From Gnetum montanum (taxonomy: Eukaryota; Streptophyta; Gnetopsida; Gnetales; Gnetaceae), in contig MNCI01020094.1 of the NCBI GenBank assembly GCA_015680685.1, forward strand, positions 232,626-292,625: 60,000 nucleotides of DNA, given 5' to 3'. The notes beneath the pieces were generated by a model. That model saw nothing but the letters and a program-made list of their open reading frames with translations, did no database searches and had not been told where the DNA came from. The position numbers and the translations under genes were made by a program. Positions 37,569 through 49,914 of the stretch are shown here, in pieces. How positions within the stretch are numbered: the first letter of the stretch is position 1; each line of letters begins with the position of its first letter.

Positions 37569-38687
37569 TGTTGACCTTTTGGTATGTCAAACCTTAAGGA
37601 AAATGAAGATTGTAGAATGGATGTGTATGATTATGATCTTGCAAGGTTATTAGAAAACTAATTAACAAAGAACTTCAAAATGAGAAATAAGATTTCAAAA
37701 ACAAGATCCACTGTGAGATGTCAAAATAAAGACTAAGTGGACTAGATGAGAGCACAAATGGAAATGAAGTCTAAAAATCAAGTGAAGATGCTATAAAAAC
37801 TATCGAGAAGCTCAAGGGTCTTAAAAATGCTTCATCTCTCAAAGTGCTTCCAAGAGTAGATGTCTAGTAGAGACAGTAGACATCTAACTCACATAACAAA
37901 TTTCTATAGGAAGATTTCTCACAGTAGACACTCACTTTTCTAGGTAGACATCTCTCTTGCATTAAGGACTATCTTAGGTAGGCATCTAAACTTTGATGTA
38001 GACATCTATACTAGTCATTTGATAGTCATTGCACAAATTTTGAGGAGTTTTCAAAAATTATAAGGCTATAAGATAATGTAAAAATATTGAGAATTGAGCA
38101 AGCACTATTCACACAAAGACTTATAATTTGTTATTTTAAGTAATTTTGCCTTTGCTCTTCATTGTAACATCATTTGCATGTTGTGATTGTACTGAGATTC
38201 AAGTACAAGGATTTATAAATTTAGTTACACTCCTTCCTTGTTTTTTCCTCTTCTTTCTTGTAGCCTTGCAGGGTTGACGTGCTTCTTGCAAGAAGATATC
38301 TTTATTAAGCTTGTTGGGATCTTGTGAAATTGAGTGGTCTTGTAGCATCAAAACACTCTAGTGTAGAGCTCAATTTTGTAAAGGTTGTGGGATCCTCTAA
38401 ACCAAATTTATAGGGTTGAGTAGTTTCAATTTATCGAGATGTTATAGGGTTGAGTAGTTTCATAGCGATGAAACACTCTAGAGCAAAGCTCAAAGCTTGT
38501 ATAGGCTGTGGTGCCCTTCAAATCATATTTTGAAGAAACAAAGTCTAGAGATATGCACGAATTCTACCCTTTGTGTGTAGACATACCAAAGTTGGGGGGA
38601 CCACATAAAATTGGTATGTTTTTATGACTGGAGCAATTTTCAAATTGGAGAACTTATTCAACCCCCCTTCTAAGTTCTCGATCCACA
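37569..38687 (+). repeat. Solo LTR inserted in the LINE fragment (copia/SIRE-like?)
   Basis: It starts TGTTGACC, ends CGATCCACA, and is flanked by AGTTT at 37564-37568 and 38688-38692. Its length is 1119 bp. A TATA-like TTTATAAAT lies at 38212-38220, giving a plus orientation. A C-rich CAACCCCCCTTCT near the 3' end recalls SIRE-type copia LTRs, from memory. No internal element sequence remains, so it is a solo LTR. Confidence 0.75.
37856..38007 (+). repeat. Three 20-bp-spaced pairs of decamer GTAGACATCT in the solo LTR U3
   Basis: Copies start at 37856, 37876, 37924, 37944, 37978 and 37998 (GTAGATGTCT, GTAGACATCT, GTAGACACTC, GTAGACATCT, GTAGGCATCT, GTAGACATCT). Within each pair the start-to-start distance is exactly 20 bp. 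The cluster lies 200-360 bp upstream of the LTR TATA. Confidence 0.85.
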
Positions 38688-39080
38688 AGTTTAGTAGAAT
38701 TGTGAATAGAAGAATCCCTTAAAGAAAAATAACAATAAGCAATATAAAGAACTTCTAAAATTCCTTGAACTTGAACCCACACATATTGCTTATTATCATC
38801 AACTTTGTGCATCTTAATAAAATGATCTTTAGACTTTATTAAACAAGAAATACCATGAGAAGGTCTACCCCTTACCTTGGAATGGTTATTGTTAACAAAA
38901 ATAACATGAAAGCCTAGAATAGATATAATTAGAGAATTTTGTTCTTTCTAAGTTTCATAAAAAATAAATAGATCAATCATTGGAGAAATGACTAGTATCT
39001 AAAACAAAAGCTTTATTAACAAATTAACCTTCAACATTAAGGAAACCACATGTAATAGAAGAAAATCTGTATTTTGAGAA

Positions 39081-40529
39081 ATCTGCCCTCTTTTTTATGA
39101 CTATAACATAGTTATAGTCTAAATAAGCAATTTTATCTTTAGCATGGGATTTTTAAAAAAATTTTAGTATTCTGCCTACTGTTGTGTTTATATCTTCAAT
39201 AATCCAAATATTTTGTTCTTGTAAGATACTTCATGGCATCTAGGATTGTGCAATTTGAATCCATGGCTGAAGTTGTGGTAAAAAAGGTATAAAAAATTCC
39301 AACCACTGTAGAGTTGAAATATTTACTATCAAATGTTGAAGTAACCAAAGTTTAGACAAATATAAATACTCTACAATTAAAGTTGGATCCTCTTGAATAA
39401 AAAATAACTACTCTCTTAGGGTTAGAAGCAATTACTTAGAAAATGTGTGAAGATGAAGAAAAATATGAAAAAATTCAAAATATTTGAATTGTGGAAATTC
39501 CTAAAGAATAGGGCATGTTCAAAAATAATCTATTCACTAACATACCATGATTAGAGGCACTTTGCATAACTTGGAGTTTCTAAATCATGAGTCTTACCAC
39601 TAGGTTAACACCTCATCATTAGAAATCTTTATTCCTCTATGTATTAGGATATACTTATAGTCATTCCATAAATAAGTGAACTAGAATTTAACACCTTTAT
39701 GTCCTACTTATTTTCATATCAATGACATGTAGATTAAGTTCATGCTAATGAGAGATGGCTCAAGTTTCAAGTCACAAGTGTGTCATGCTCTATAATTCTT
39801 CTACAATTTTGATAAATAATTAATTTCAAGTTCAACATATCCTAAATAAAAAATATCAATGTTGGAATTAAAATAATGACTATAAAGACATCCCATGACA
39901 TATAGCCAACATAATCATCATCATCATTCTAGCCTTATTCCAACAAAATAGGACTGGCTACATGAGTTCTTTTTCACCATTTGGCTTTATGAAGAGTTAG
40001 ATCTTTGCTTATTTGCAATTTTTTCAAATTATCTTTGATCATCATATTACATTTTAGGAATGCCCTAGCATCTCCAAAATTCAAAAAAAAAAAGAAAAGA
40101 AAAAGAAAAAAAAAAGGAAAAGAAAAAACTCATTCGTGAGATTTGGTAATGTTTTACAGCTAGTTTCTAACTTGACGCCAAGCCTCCTCCTTTCATATCC
40201 AAGCTTAGGATCCACATTGATGGAGTAGATATATAGCCAACATTATAATTTAGAAAAATACAAAGGAATATAAGGATTACAAGTGTCCTAGGAGTAGCCA
40301 GTTGAAGAGTTAAGATTTCACTCATTCACTAACCCTCCTAGGACCTAGTAGGTGGGATGAGCATTAAGGCTTTAGGTAATGAACTAAAACAATGATGGTT
40401 GAGGTGTAACTTGAACTAACAATATCTTATTTAATAAGATAACATACTAACCCTTAGTCACTTATTACTAATCAATTCAAATAATTTGAACTTCAATGTT
40501 TGATTATATTCTTTTGTAGTTCTTCTAAT
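39081..40529. other. Repeat-derived non-coding DNA
   Basis: No gene was seen. A SINE-like minus-strand head (GGTGTTAACCTAGTGGTAAGA) lies near 39585-39615. A tRNA-like minus-strand unit may lie at 40310-40490, sharing a CTCCTAGGACC...GATGAGCATTAAGGCT block with 20070-20115 in TRB intron 2. A purine-only tract lies at 40081-40131. Confidence 0.45.
40081..40131 (+). repeat. Low-complexity A/G tract
   Basis: About 45 bp of A runs broken by single G or GG. It is low-complexity sequence, possibly an old retroposon tail. Confidence 0.85.
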
Positions 40530-40545
40530 ATATTCATAAATATTA

Positions 40546-40693
40546 CAATGACGTGTTAGCCTAGTGGTATGAGTCTTGGCCTGGTAACCCTAGGTTATAG
40601 GTTTGATTCTACTAGGTAGTATTGGGTTATGAATTTCTATAAATCTTGGGATCTACCTGTGTTTCAATTATTTCATATTTCAACATCTCTAAA
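40546..40693 (+). mobile_element. SINE with 16-bp target-site duplication
   Basis: The A-box-like TAGCCTAGTGG (40558) and B-box-like GGTTTGATTCT (40601) sit in a 148-bp unit ending TTTCAACATCTCTAAA. It is flanked by ATATTCATAAATATTA at 40530-40545 and again at 40694-40709. The same family occurs at 17341 and, inverted, at 17960-18070. There is no A tail. Confidence 0.72.
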
Positions 40694-41007
40694 ATATTCA
40701 TAAATATTAACTTTTAAGAACAACATACCATAAAGAACTAATTACAATTCAAATAATTTTGGTATTAATGGCCCATAATTTCCATCCCTAGAGGGAATTT
40801 AATATAAAATTTTAGTTCATGTGTACAACATTTTTATGTCTATCATGAGTTAGTATTTTGTTAATTTTTTTTCCATAAATTCATTCCAAAGTACTGCAAT
40901 GATTGAAAGTTTGGTTGACCCTACCTGATTGTTCATGTCATATGGTAACAATTTTTGAGAATAAAAAAAATGAAGTGCACTTTCAACGTTAACAATTTTT
41001 TTGCACT

Positions 41008-41234
41008 AAGGGGTGTAGGGTAAGTGGTCAGGACATTCATCTCTTGATTGGGAGATTTTGGATTCAATTCTTCCTACACTTTTGGGTGTGGTAGCACTAG
41101 CTGTGGAATCATTTTCTGTTTGTGGATCACATCTACCTTGCTATGTAGGTAGGGCTTGTGCTACCAAAGATACCTAGATAGTAGGGGTTGTATAGTCAAC
41201 CATGAGTTTTCTTGTCTTAGCAAAAAAGAAAAAT
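41008..41234 (+). mobile_element. tRNA-derived SINE-like unit with A-rich end
   Basis: GTAGGGTAAGTGGTCAGGAC (A-box-like) is followed at SINE spacing by GGATTCAATTCTTCC (B-box-like). The unit then runs about 150 bp to an A-rich end near CAAAAAAGAAAAA. It belongs to a different family from the 40546 unit. No target duplication was found. Confidence 0.5.
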
Positions 41235-43391
41235 TCTTCTAGCCAAACACACTAGTGTTTTCCATCTTTGCTATTGCTAAAGCTAAAGTAAATACATGTT
41301 GGCATATGAAAAATCAAATGATAAGATAGAAACACTATCAAATGAATATGAAGTAGCAAATTGTGCTATTCTAACAAGCATTGATAAAATGGATAGCTAT
41401 AAGTGCAATGTTGATCTAAACTTATGCCTTGGCATGTTATGTTACATTGACATTTTTCCTTCTTCATACTACATCTAAACTTTAGTTTACAACTTCTTCG
41501 TACAAGCTGAGGAAATAGTGAACAAGAAGGATTTCTAAGAATATGCAAATGTAATATCTTTAAATTTTGTTTGTACCTAATAATTTTAGAAAAGTGTTTG
41601 CTTTTGCCTCACTACTTTTTTGGGTAGGATGAAGAAGGGGGATCTTGAACCCAAAAAAACAAATAATAATATTTTAAAAATTTAGAGTACATCAGATCAT
41701 CAAAAAAAGAGTTTAGAGAAAAAGCCCAAATAGTTTTAGGAATCCCTTTTCAGGTTTTCATCCAATCCTAAAAAGCCTCCCCTTTGGGGTAGGAAATGGA
41801 TTAAGCTTTGTCCTTATTTAGAAGTGCCCTCATGGGTTTTTGCTTCTTAATAAAGGATTTCTTATAAAGAGAAGGAGAAAACTCTTTCTAAAGAAAAAAG
41901 AATACATCAACCAAAGATAAAGAATAAATAACAACAAAAGTTAAAAGCTTTCCATCCTTAAGCCTCCAAAACAAAAAGAAATTAATGCTGTAGAAAACAA
42001 ATTGATTGTTTAGCTTGTACTATGAACTTTTTTACATAAAGTTGTAGTTGAAAAGTGACATCTTTGAGGATTTGATATTTAACACTTGAAGAGAGGTCAT
42101 ATTTATGCTCTTATTGCTGAAAAATAATTGTACATCAAGGTTTCCAAAGAGAGTAGAGAGCAAGTGGTCGAAGAAAATTTCAAATGTAAATAGGCTAATC
42201 ACCAAAAATGAATTCATTGATGCTTGGTTAAAAGTTAAAAATTATGGATATCCATTTTCAAGCATGATGAGCAACATGACACTCAAAAATACATGAGAAT
42301 AAGTCTTTACTTTTACAAAAAGGACATTGAGAAGAAATAATTCCCATATGTTTAAGACAAGTGCTAATAAGAAGACCTTGATAAATAAGATATTATAAAA
42401 AATACAAATTTTAAAAAATGTAGTAGCTATGAAAATATATTTTATTTTCCTTATCCAAAAGTGCAATGATAATTGCATTTTCTAGGCCTTGTTGAATTTG
42501 GTATGAATAAAATTATTCTTTGTAATAATGTCATAAGAAACTTTCAAATTAAAAGGAAAATCATATCTACCACCCTTCCAAAAAAAATTGGAAAATCCTA
42601 ATGCAAATTATTGTCAATTATAAATAAATTCTCAAGATTAGAAATTAATTTTTCAAAAATATTTTTTATCTTTCTATACAAACCATAGAGGCTAGATACA
42701 AATTCATATTACAACTCATGACCAGAACCATTGTAATTTGGTATAAAATAATGGCAGATACAATTGCCTTATTTTTCCAGTGGCATTGTAACCTTCATCA
42801 TTGAAATTGATGCAGAATCTTATCATAACATATGAAGTTTGTAGTTTGTAGGCTACAATCTCACATACCTATTAAGGCTAAAAAAGACTTCATAAGTTGT
42901 GAGTGCCTCACTTTCCAAGTGAAAAAAGTTGTATTAGGCATGTACCTATGCTTGGGAAGGCTAAAAATGCCTTGGGAATCATCAAATTTGGGTTTTTCAT
43001 GGGTTTTATGCTGGTAATGGTAGTTTATACGCTGGGACCACTTGTAGCCAACGTATAAATTGTTGGGCTTTAATTTTCATGATGAGGCCAATGTATTTTT
43101 ATGGAACCTAGCATACTTTTGTAGAAGCCAACATACTTATGGTGAAGCCAACGTATTAATTATCAAGCTAGCATATTTATGATGGAATTTATTTATCAAA
43201 GTTACCAAAATTAATAAATATATTAGGATTGAATGACCTACAATGTCAGAAATTTGTAGCACTTTGTCAGAAATCAATGGTAGAAATTTGCCGCAATGAA
43301 TCAAATTCCAATGGTCTATATAAATTGACCTTGACCACTTCACAAGGAATTTTGGCAGAATTTTCATTCGACTAAGTAAAGAGACTCTCAA
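41235..43391. other. AT-rich non-coding DNA; motif array near the right end
   Basis: No gene is supported. At about 43055-43175 the words CCAACGTA, CCAATGTA, CTAGCATA, CCAACATA, CCAACGTA and CTAGCATA recur every 25-40 bp. A TATA-like TCTATATAAATTG lies near 43315. Similar words recur at 50600-50790. The stretch may be part of another LTR into which element E inserted. Confidence 0.45.
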
Positions 43392-43975
43392 TGTGAGGGA
43401 TGTCCCAAGGTGGTGGTTCCCTTGGGCTGTCCCCATGGTTCGGGGATCATGGAACACTTTGAAGTGCTCTCAAGTGACTCTTAAGTGTTAGAAAACCTAC
43501 CCTGGCTTGGTGGTACCAAGCTAGCAATAGGACACCCTCCTGTTGTAACTCTCTCTTAAGTCCTCTTCATTCTACTTCACCGTGGAGAACTACATGGCCC
43601 TAATTCTATGGTGGTCATAGATATGTAGGCAACCAAGGCTGGATAGTTTTGGTGTGGTGCTAGGCCTCACCTTGTACCATATCATGAGGGATCTAGGGGT
43701 GAGGCACCTTTCCTTGTAGGTGCATCATTTTCCCTCCCACCAATGTTGTCTGTAGGGTTGCTTGTGTGCTTGTTTACTTGGTCTTCATTTGGAGTTGGTT
43801 ATCCTCCATGAGGTGCATTTCCATACATACATATTGAGAAGCTGGGTTGCTGCTTGCACTCACTCTTAAGTTGCTGGCTTGCTTGAGGCATATTCCCCAT
43901 GTCTTCCACCCCATATCCATTAGATCTTAGTGAATTCCTTTGGATGTCGAACAACGTAGGGGCAACGTTGTTATA
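43392..43975 (+). repeat. Element E 5' LTR
   Basis: It starts TGTGAGGGATGTCCCAAGG and ends near CAACGTTGTTATA. It is 584 bp. It has a block of about 30 bp (around GAGGCATATTCCCC) that is missing from the 3' LTR. Confidence 0.88.
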
Positions 43976-43977
43976 GA

Positions 43978-43989
43978 TGGTATTGGAGC
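43978..43989 (+). promoter_or_regulatory. Element E primer-binding site
   Basis: TGGTATTGGAGC is two mismatches from TGGTATCAGAGC, the complement of plant initiator tRNA-Met, and lies two bases after the LTR. Confidence 0.75.
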
Positions 43990-46900
43990 ATTTTTGAGAT
44001 CATGTTGCGATATGCATGTGCTCTTTGGTTATGTTACTCCATTGAGGTTATTTTCTTAACATCCCCTTTAGATTGATACCTGGGTGATCTAGGATCATAT
44101 CCTTATGTATTCTTTGAAGAGTTGCCTTATGGTAATATTTTTATGCTCTTCATGAGGTGACTGATGTTACATTATGAGCAACTAAGGTTTGTTGTTCTCT
44201 TTGAGGATGTATATGATTTCATTGTGGTATTGTCCTCCACTTTACTTGTGGTTGGACTAGTTGTGATTGTATTTAATATGGTAGAGAAGAGTTCTATTGG
44301 CAACTCAAGAATTTTTTTGCTCAAGGATCTCTCATCTTAGGTCTCCAGTGATTCATCTAGGATGAATTGGACCGAGTCTCCACTTCGGTTTCCACCCAGA
44401 TGACATATTTTGAGATGGCATTGGTTGAATTGTGTAGGATAGGATATCCTTGCACTCCCGCTCACCCTAGATACAATGAGTTTTGGAAATACAAATTGGA
44501 ACAAGATGGTTCCTAGGTACCTCAGGATGGAGGGCCTTCAGACATGTGCTCTTGGTGAGCCTTGTTTTGGATGGATTAAGACCGTTGCCAATAGACTTTG
44601 TACACTTGTGTTTGTGATTGTATGTTTGTTTATGTCTATATGTGTGTCTTCTTAGGTGCGATTTCAAATTCTGCATGTGTGTTACCTTTGTCATGTCCAT
44701 CATTCATAATGCAAGGCTTTGTGTCCTACACAGTATGATGACTTATTTGTGGGATTGTTGAGGATGCATTTTGAGGCTATTTATGCCATCCCAAAGCCAA
44801 ATTTTTGTTGTCTTGTTGTGATAACCTTTTGTGCATGAGGCAGGATTGCCCTTGTTGCTGATCTTTCATGAGTTGTGCTCCCTTATTTGAGTTGGTTGTG
44901 TTGGACTTGGGTTTGTGGCATCACTCTTTTGATTAGTGACATTTCTTGGTTGCTTTGAATCAATGACTACTGGTGTGGGTCATGTTATTGTTGGTTCTTG
45001 TTAAGACCACACCTTTATTGAGGAGAGTCTTTCTTGTGGACGCATCCTCCTTGCTGTTTCTCGTCATGTTGAGAATTGGTTTTATGAAGACCTATTGTTG
45101 GTTAGACTTTGGTCTTCCATCTTATTTTAAGTTGAGATGATGATTCTCTATTGCCCATGCCTTTTATGATTGTGTTGAGATTTTGCTCCTGGTTGGAACT
45201 AGTGTTAGGGGCTGGGAATGGTTGTTGTATATGAATCTTGGAATTCTGAGAGTGTGCTAGCTCTCTTTGGGTGTGCATCATGATGAATTCATTTTTTTGA
45301 GTGTATCTAATTGACCCATCAATGTTTTGCATGATTTATCTCTATGCATGTTGTTGAGGTCTTGCTTTTTATGATGTTGCAAGAGTGATATTACTCTATT
45401 ATATGATCATGCTTGATGGTTGTGTATGAGACTGATGTGTTGATCATGTTCCTGCTAACTTCTATGTTTTTGAGCTTTTGTCTCAGTATTTTCAGGTAGC
45501 ACAGGTACAAAGATGCAGCCAGTGGTGACCTCAATTGATTCTATGAGCACTATGTATATGGGGAAGATATGTGCTCTTGAGGCCTTCATGAACTGATTAT
45601 TTGGTCTCAGAATCCCAACATTGGGTTGTGGATTTATTAGTACCTTGGCTGTGATGAATTAGCAGGTACATTATGATTTTTTTGCCTCTCTGTGCTAGGT
45701 GAGCACTAACAGAGGATGATGATCTATTCTAAACCCTATAGATATTGGGCTAGCAGATGGCATGAAATGGTATCCTTGGCCATGCTAGATACTGATGGCC
45801 CAGGAGTGGCCAATGCATTGAGGTCCCACTTTGGCAAGTGGGGGATACTCAGTTGGCATGTTTCATTATTCAATTGTTGTGTTTGTGTCCTGAATCGTTT
45901 TTGTTCGATGGCAGTTGTGCACTGGGTTCAGTGCGATGGTCGATCATGTACGTTTTAAGACAATGGTGCAGTGTGACAGATGATTTTTTATGCTTTGTGA
46001 TAGAGATATCTTTTTCTCAAAACAACATGGTTCTTTCGTGGTATGCTCCTAGTGGCCTAAATCCTTTAGCCTAGGATGGGCTTGGGTAGTTCATCCTATA
46101 GCCTTCTAGGCCTGGGTAGCATTCCCAAATACCATGTATGTTCCCATTAAAATGTATTCCTATCCTCAAGTGTGTGAAATGTATCCTTGTGATATTCTCA
46201 ATTTGACAGTATGCACTCAAAAGTGCTAAATGTATTGCCCTATGTGACCTAGTTATCTCCTCATTGTAGGCCTATGCCACACCCTGTGGCAAGGCCAAGC
46301 TTGATGTATGATGTTTTCCTAGTGCTTGTTTTGAAGTGCCCTTGCTATATGTTGTAAATAACCTTTGTGCCTTGATGTATAATTCTACTAAAAACCTCAT
46401 GGGAAATTCTTTAGTTGTGATATGGTGTTGTAACAAATAGACCAAGGCATGTTCTTGCCCATTGTGCTCTTGAACTGGTGCCATGTGTTCTTGGTGATGT
46501 TGGCATGCCTGGATGGTGTGTGCTATGGTGAAAATCCTTGAGATAGGACACATATTGGAAACACTTTCTCTTGTGTTCCTGGATTGGAAAAGATCTTGTC
46601 CACAGATGATCGATGGTGGTATGGAGCCTGAGATACAAACAAATTGGTTCAATGTGCTTGATCTTGATAATGGGTGGTCCACTGTGGCCATGTGAATTAC
46701 AATGGTAGACTAAAATTCAAATCCATGTGATGCTACGATGTCTAGCGATGGATTTGAGTTGTGTTTTGGGTATTGGCACCTAGACTCCCTCTTCCATGCT
46801 GGATGTGATTGTGGGGTAGTTGTGCAAACGTTGGGATGGTGGTCCATCCTTGAATAAATGATGTTATAGTTACAAAAATTGTGAATTCTCTTGGTGGCCT

Positions 46901-49349
46901 TACTTGGTGGGCTTGAATGTGCTAAAAAATCCTTGAGCTTATGCTATCATGACTGGGGGCTTCTGGTGCTTCGTTGCTTATGGTGTGCTCTCATGATCGA
47001 TTGCTTTTGACTCTTCTAAGGGCTATGATGCGCTCTCATGGCTTAGGACTTATTGGTTCTTTCATTGAATATGGTGTGATTCTATGACTAAGATCTCATT
47101 ATACCTAACAAGCTATGGTGTCTTGTTGAATCTCCCTGTGTACTCTATTTTTTATGTACACTAATGTATCACACCATCTCTCCCTGATGTATTGTCCCAT
47201 GTCCTTGGTGTAATGTTAATTCATGTTGACGTCCTCACCTCCCTAGTGGGATAGTAGGGTTGAGCACTATATTACTTGGTGAATCTCTAATCCTATGAGG
47301 GGTAATTCTCCATTCTGATGGATGCCCTCTTTAGTTCCTAAAATAATAAGGCAGGTGGTATTGAAATAGTTGTTTCCTAGTTGGGACTTAGAAGTAGTTG
47401 ATGTTCGGGACTTGTTCCTAGTAGTTGCCCCATGTTTGTAAACTCTTGAGGTTTGTTTTTAGATACAAAATGTTGTTACCTTGGTGAAATTCATGGAACC
47501 TCCTTTGTGAGGCCGTGCTATTGATGTAGCATAAATATATGTATCTTCCTTCTTGTAAGCAAGGCATGATGTTATGTACTCTCTCAGTTTTGGGGGCTCT
47601 AGAGGGACTTCCTTGTTGGGGTTCTCTGGTAGACCATCCTTATTGTAAACCCTTTAGGGATGAATCATGTATTGTGTTGAGTTGTAGTTGATGATGGTGA
47701 AGTCCATTATTTGTAAAGCTATCTTGAGGACCTAGTCCTCGTATGGGAAAAATGTTTTTGTTGACTTGCACTTGTTGTTTGTATTGAATGGTGATAGGTA
47801 GTGGTGTGGCCTTGTGCACCAAAATTGTTGTAAATGGGCTTGATTGGCATGTATGAAACAAAAACCTAAATCTCCCAAGATGAAATGGAAATATCTCTTG
47901 ATAAAATTTGAAGGGATGAACTCTTTTCTCCTTGAGTTCTTAAGGTGGATTCAAATCTGGGTAAGACTTGTGAATCCATGTCTTCCCTCAATTGGTGACG
48001 GTTCGACGATATGGTTCTATTGGCTATGTGGACTACCTAGACATGTATTATGGGTAAGGTGTAGTTGTGAACCTATGGAAGAAACATCCTAAAGAGGATC
48101 CTTCCTTCAAGTTCAAAATTATAATGAAAGATGTTGATCGAGAGTTGCAGTCGCTCTTGTTATGGTGGGGAAATTCAAAATTTGGGAACCTAGATGTTCC
48201 TTGGAGAATTCATGATCTAGTTGCCTTCGGAAGTGACTTTATATTCTTTCTTGGACCAAGTGTTCAAAAATGGTGCTTGTCCCATATCTCAGATTAGGAA
48301 GGATAGCTTGTAAGTTGCAAGTGTAGTTGATCCTTCCCCATGAATGGGATATCATGGTTGCAATCAATGATGTGCTTACAATTGACATGAGACTTGTGTA
48401 TGGAGGATTGTCATGGGGTTGGCTACCCAACAGATCCTCCACTTGTTCTAACATTCAAGCAGGCATTCTCAATCTTGGACAATCACAAGAGTTGTTGATG
48501 ATAGTTTGGGCTTGTTGTATGATAGTATCTTGGAGAAGTTTCCAAACAGATTTTGGATCTTCTCTCTTGTTGTGGCAATGAAATATTGTTGGATGCTAAA
48601 TTGAGGTATGCAATGCTAGTGTCTATGGTCAACAAGGTCAAGCTCAAAAGATCTACCCTTGTACCTTGTTTGGAAGGGAGAACATTCTTGACTCCCTTCA
48701 TACTAACTGGAGTAGACATGATGGGGAAAAGATGCATGGTACAGATGCACGTGGAATCGGTGCTTAGATGGTTGCACCGATGAGACCCCATGGGTCTGGT
48801 TGCAAGTAGTAGAACATGGAGTTCTAGCAAGTATGAGTTGCTTGTGGAGACATGGCTCTTTTGGAGCATGTCCTCCTTCTTGGTTTGATGTTTCCAAGTC
48901 CATCACCATGGGTAGTGGCCCTGGTGAGCCCTCAAAATTGATGATTAAAAAAATCGATGGGTGCTGAGATGCCATTCACAAAGGAACTCGACTAGAATTG
49001 TGGAAGAGGAGCTACCTTCTTGCATAGGTATGGGTCTACATAAGAAGATATGTCTCTAGAGCTAAGAAGGGACGAATATAGGGGATGCCTTAGAGATGTT
49101 GGCCCTTTGGATTGGACTACTCTCACTTGTCACAGAGTTGGGAAGTCTTTAGGCTTCCTCCAAGTGCCCTTTGTGTTTCATGTAAGGAATTGGATGGAAG
49201 GACATATCAGGTGTTGGGGTTGGTATCCTCCTTCAAGCCTGGCATCAGAGGAGTTGACAAATCCTCAGAGTTGATGGAGTTCCAAACCCATATTAAAGTG
49301 TTCTCTCAAAGCTATCCTAGGCTCTACTTCGAGGACGTCGCTTCTTTAT
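43990..49349 (+). other. Element E interior, no domain recognised
   Basis: Only short frames are seen. Those at 47844-48581 (with GGLSWGWLPNRSS) and 49050-49366 are the longest plus-strand pieces near the 3' end. They may be remnants of one unknown ORF, but I cannot name a family. Confidence 0.4.
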
Positions 49350-49360
49350 GTGGGGGAGGA
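49350..49360 (+). promoter_or_regulatory. Element E polypurine tract
   Basis: GTGGGGGAGGA lies immediately before the 3' LTR. Confidence 0.8.
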
Positions 49361-49361
49361 T

Positions 49362-49914
49362 TGTGAGAGATGTCCCAGGGTGGTGGTTCTCTTGGGCTCT
49401 CCCCATGGTTTGGGGGCCATGAAACACTTTGAGACATCCTCGAGTGACTCTCAAGTGTTAGAAAACCCACCCCTATCTTGGTGGTACCAAGCTAGCAATA
49501 GGACACCCTTCTGTTGTAACTCTCTTAAGTCCTCTTCATTCTACCCTCACCGTAGAGAACTACATGGCCCTGATTCTACGGTGGTCATAGATATGTAGAA
49601 AAATAAGATTGGATAGTTTTGATGTGGTGCCAGGCCTTACCTTGTACCAAATTGTGAGGGATTTGAGGATGAGGCACCTTTCCTTGTAGGTGCATTTTTT
49701 CCCCTCCCATTGATGTTGTTTGCAGGGTTACTTGTGTGCTTGTTTGCTTGGTCTACATTTGGAGTTAGTTATCCTCTGTGAGATGCATTTCCATACATAC
49801 ATATTCAGAAGCTAGGTTACTACTTGCACTCACTCTTGAGTTGCTTGCTTGCATTTCCATTGGATCTTAATGAATTCCTTGGGTGTCGAACAACATAGGG
49901 GCAATGTTGTTACA
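49362..49914 (+). repeat. Element E 3' LTR
   Basis: It runs from TGTGAGAGATGTCCCAGGG to GCAATGTTGTTACA, 553 bp. It matches the 5' LTR along its length apart from a deletion of about 30 bp and scattered substitutions. Confidence 0.88.

Larger units (their letters stand above)
37317..39080 (-). pseudogene. LINE (non-LTR) endonuclease fragment, split by a solo LTR
   Basis: The minus-strand translation of 39060-38690 shows LINE endonuclease features (LNVEG near the N-terminus, then VNNNHSKVRGRPSHGISCLI). Translation of 37568-37440 shows LGQDIVEFSRHGKVFLCGDFN, the DI..F..G.V-CGDFN motif of LINE APE endonucleases. The two parts are separated by the solo LTR 37569-38687. Skipping it and one target duplication leaves a continuous frame across the joint. 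A frameshift lies just before the CGDFN motif. No reverse transcriptase part was found. Confidence 0.65.
43392..49914 (+). mobile_element. Element E: LTR retrotransposon without recognisable gag/pol (LARD-like)
   Basis: Direct repeats at 43392-43975 and 49362-49914 bracket about 5.4 kb. A primer site (43978-43989) and a purine tract (49350-49360) define a plus-strand element. Reading all short frames of the interior, I found no gag, protease, RT, RNase H or integrase motif. That, with the size, fits a large retrotransposon derivative that depends on enzymes from another element. No matching 5-bp target duplication was found (CTCAA left, TAGAG right). Confidence 0.75.

Noticed and set aside
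37856-38007. CRISPR-like array from spaced repeats
   Set aside because: The repeats are only 10 bp, the spacing is uneven between pairs, and this is a plant nuclear LTR.
40546-40625. A functional tRNA gene
   Set aside because: Only A- and B-box-like words are present. No cloverleaf stems could be drawn, and the target duplications show a SINE.
46272-46691. 139-aa minus-strand frame in element E
   Set aside because: No domain, opposite to the orientation set by PBS and PPT, and not long enough to stand out.
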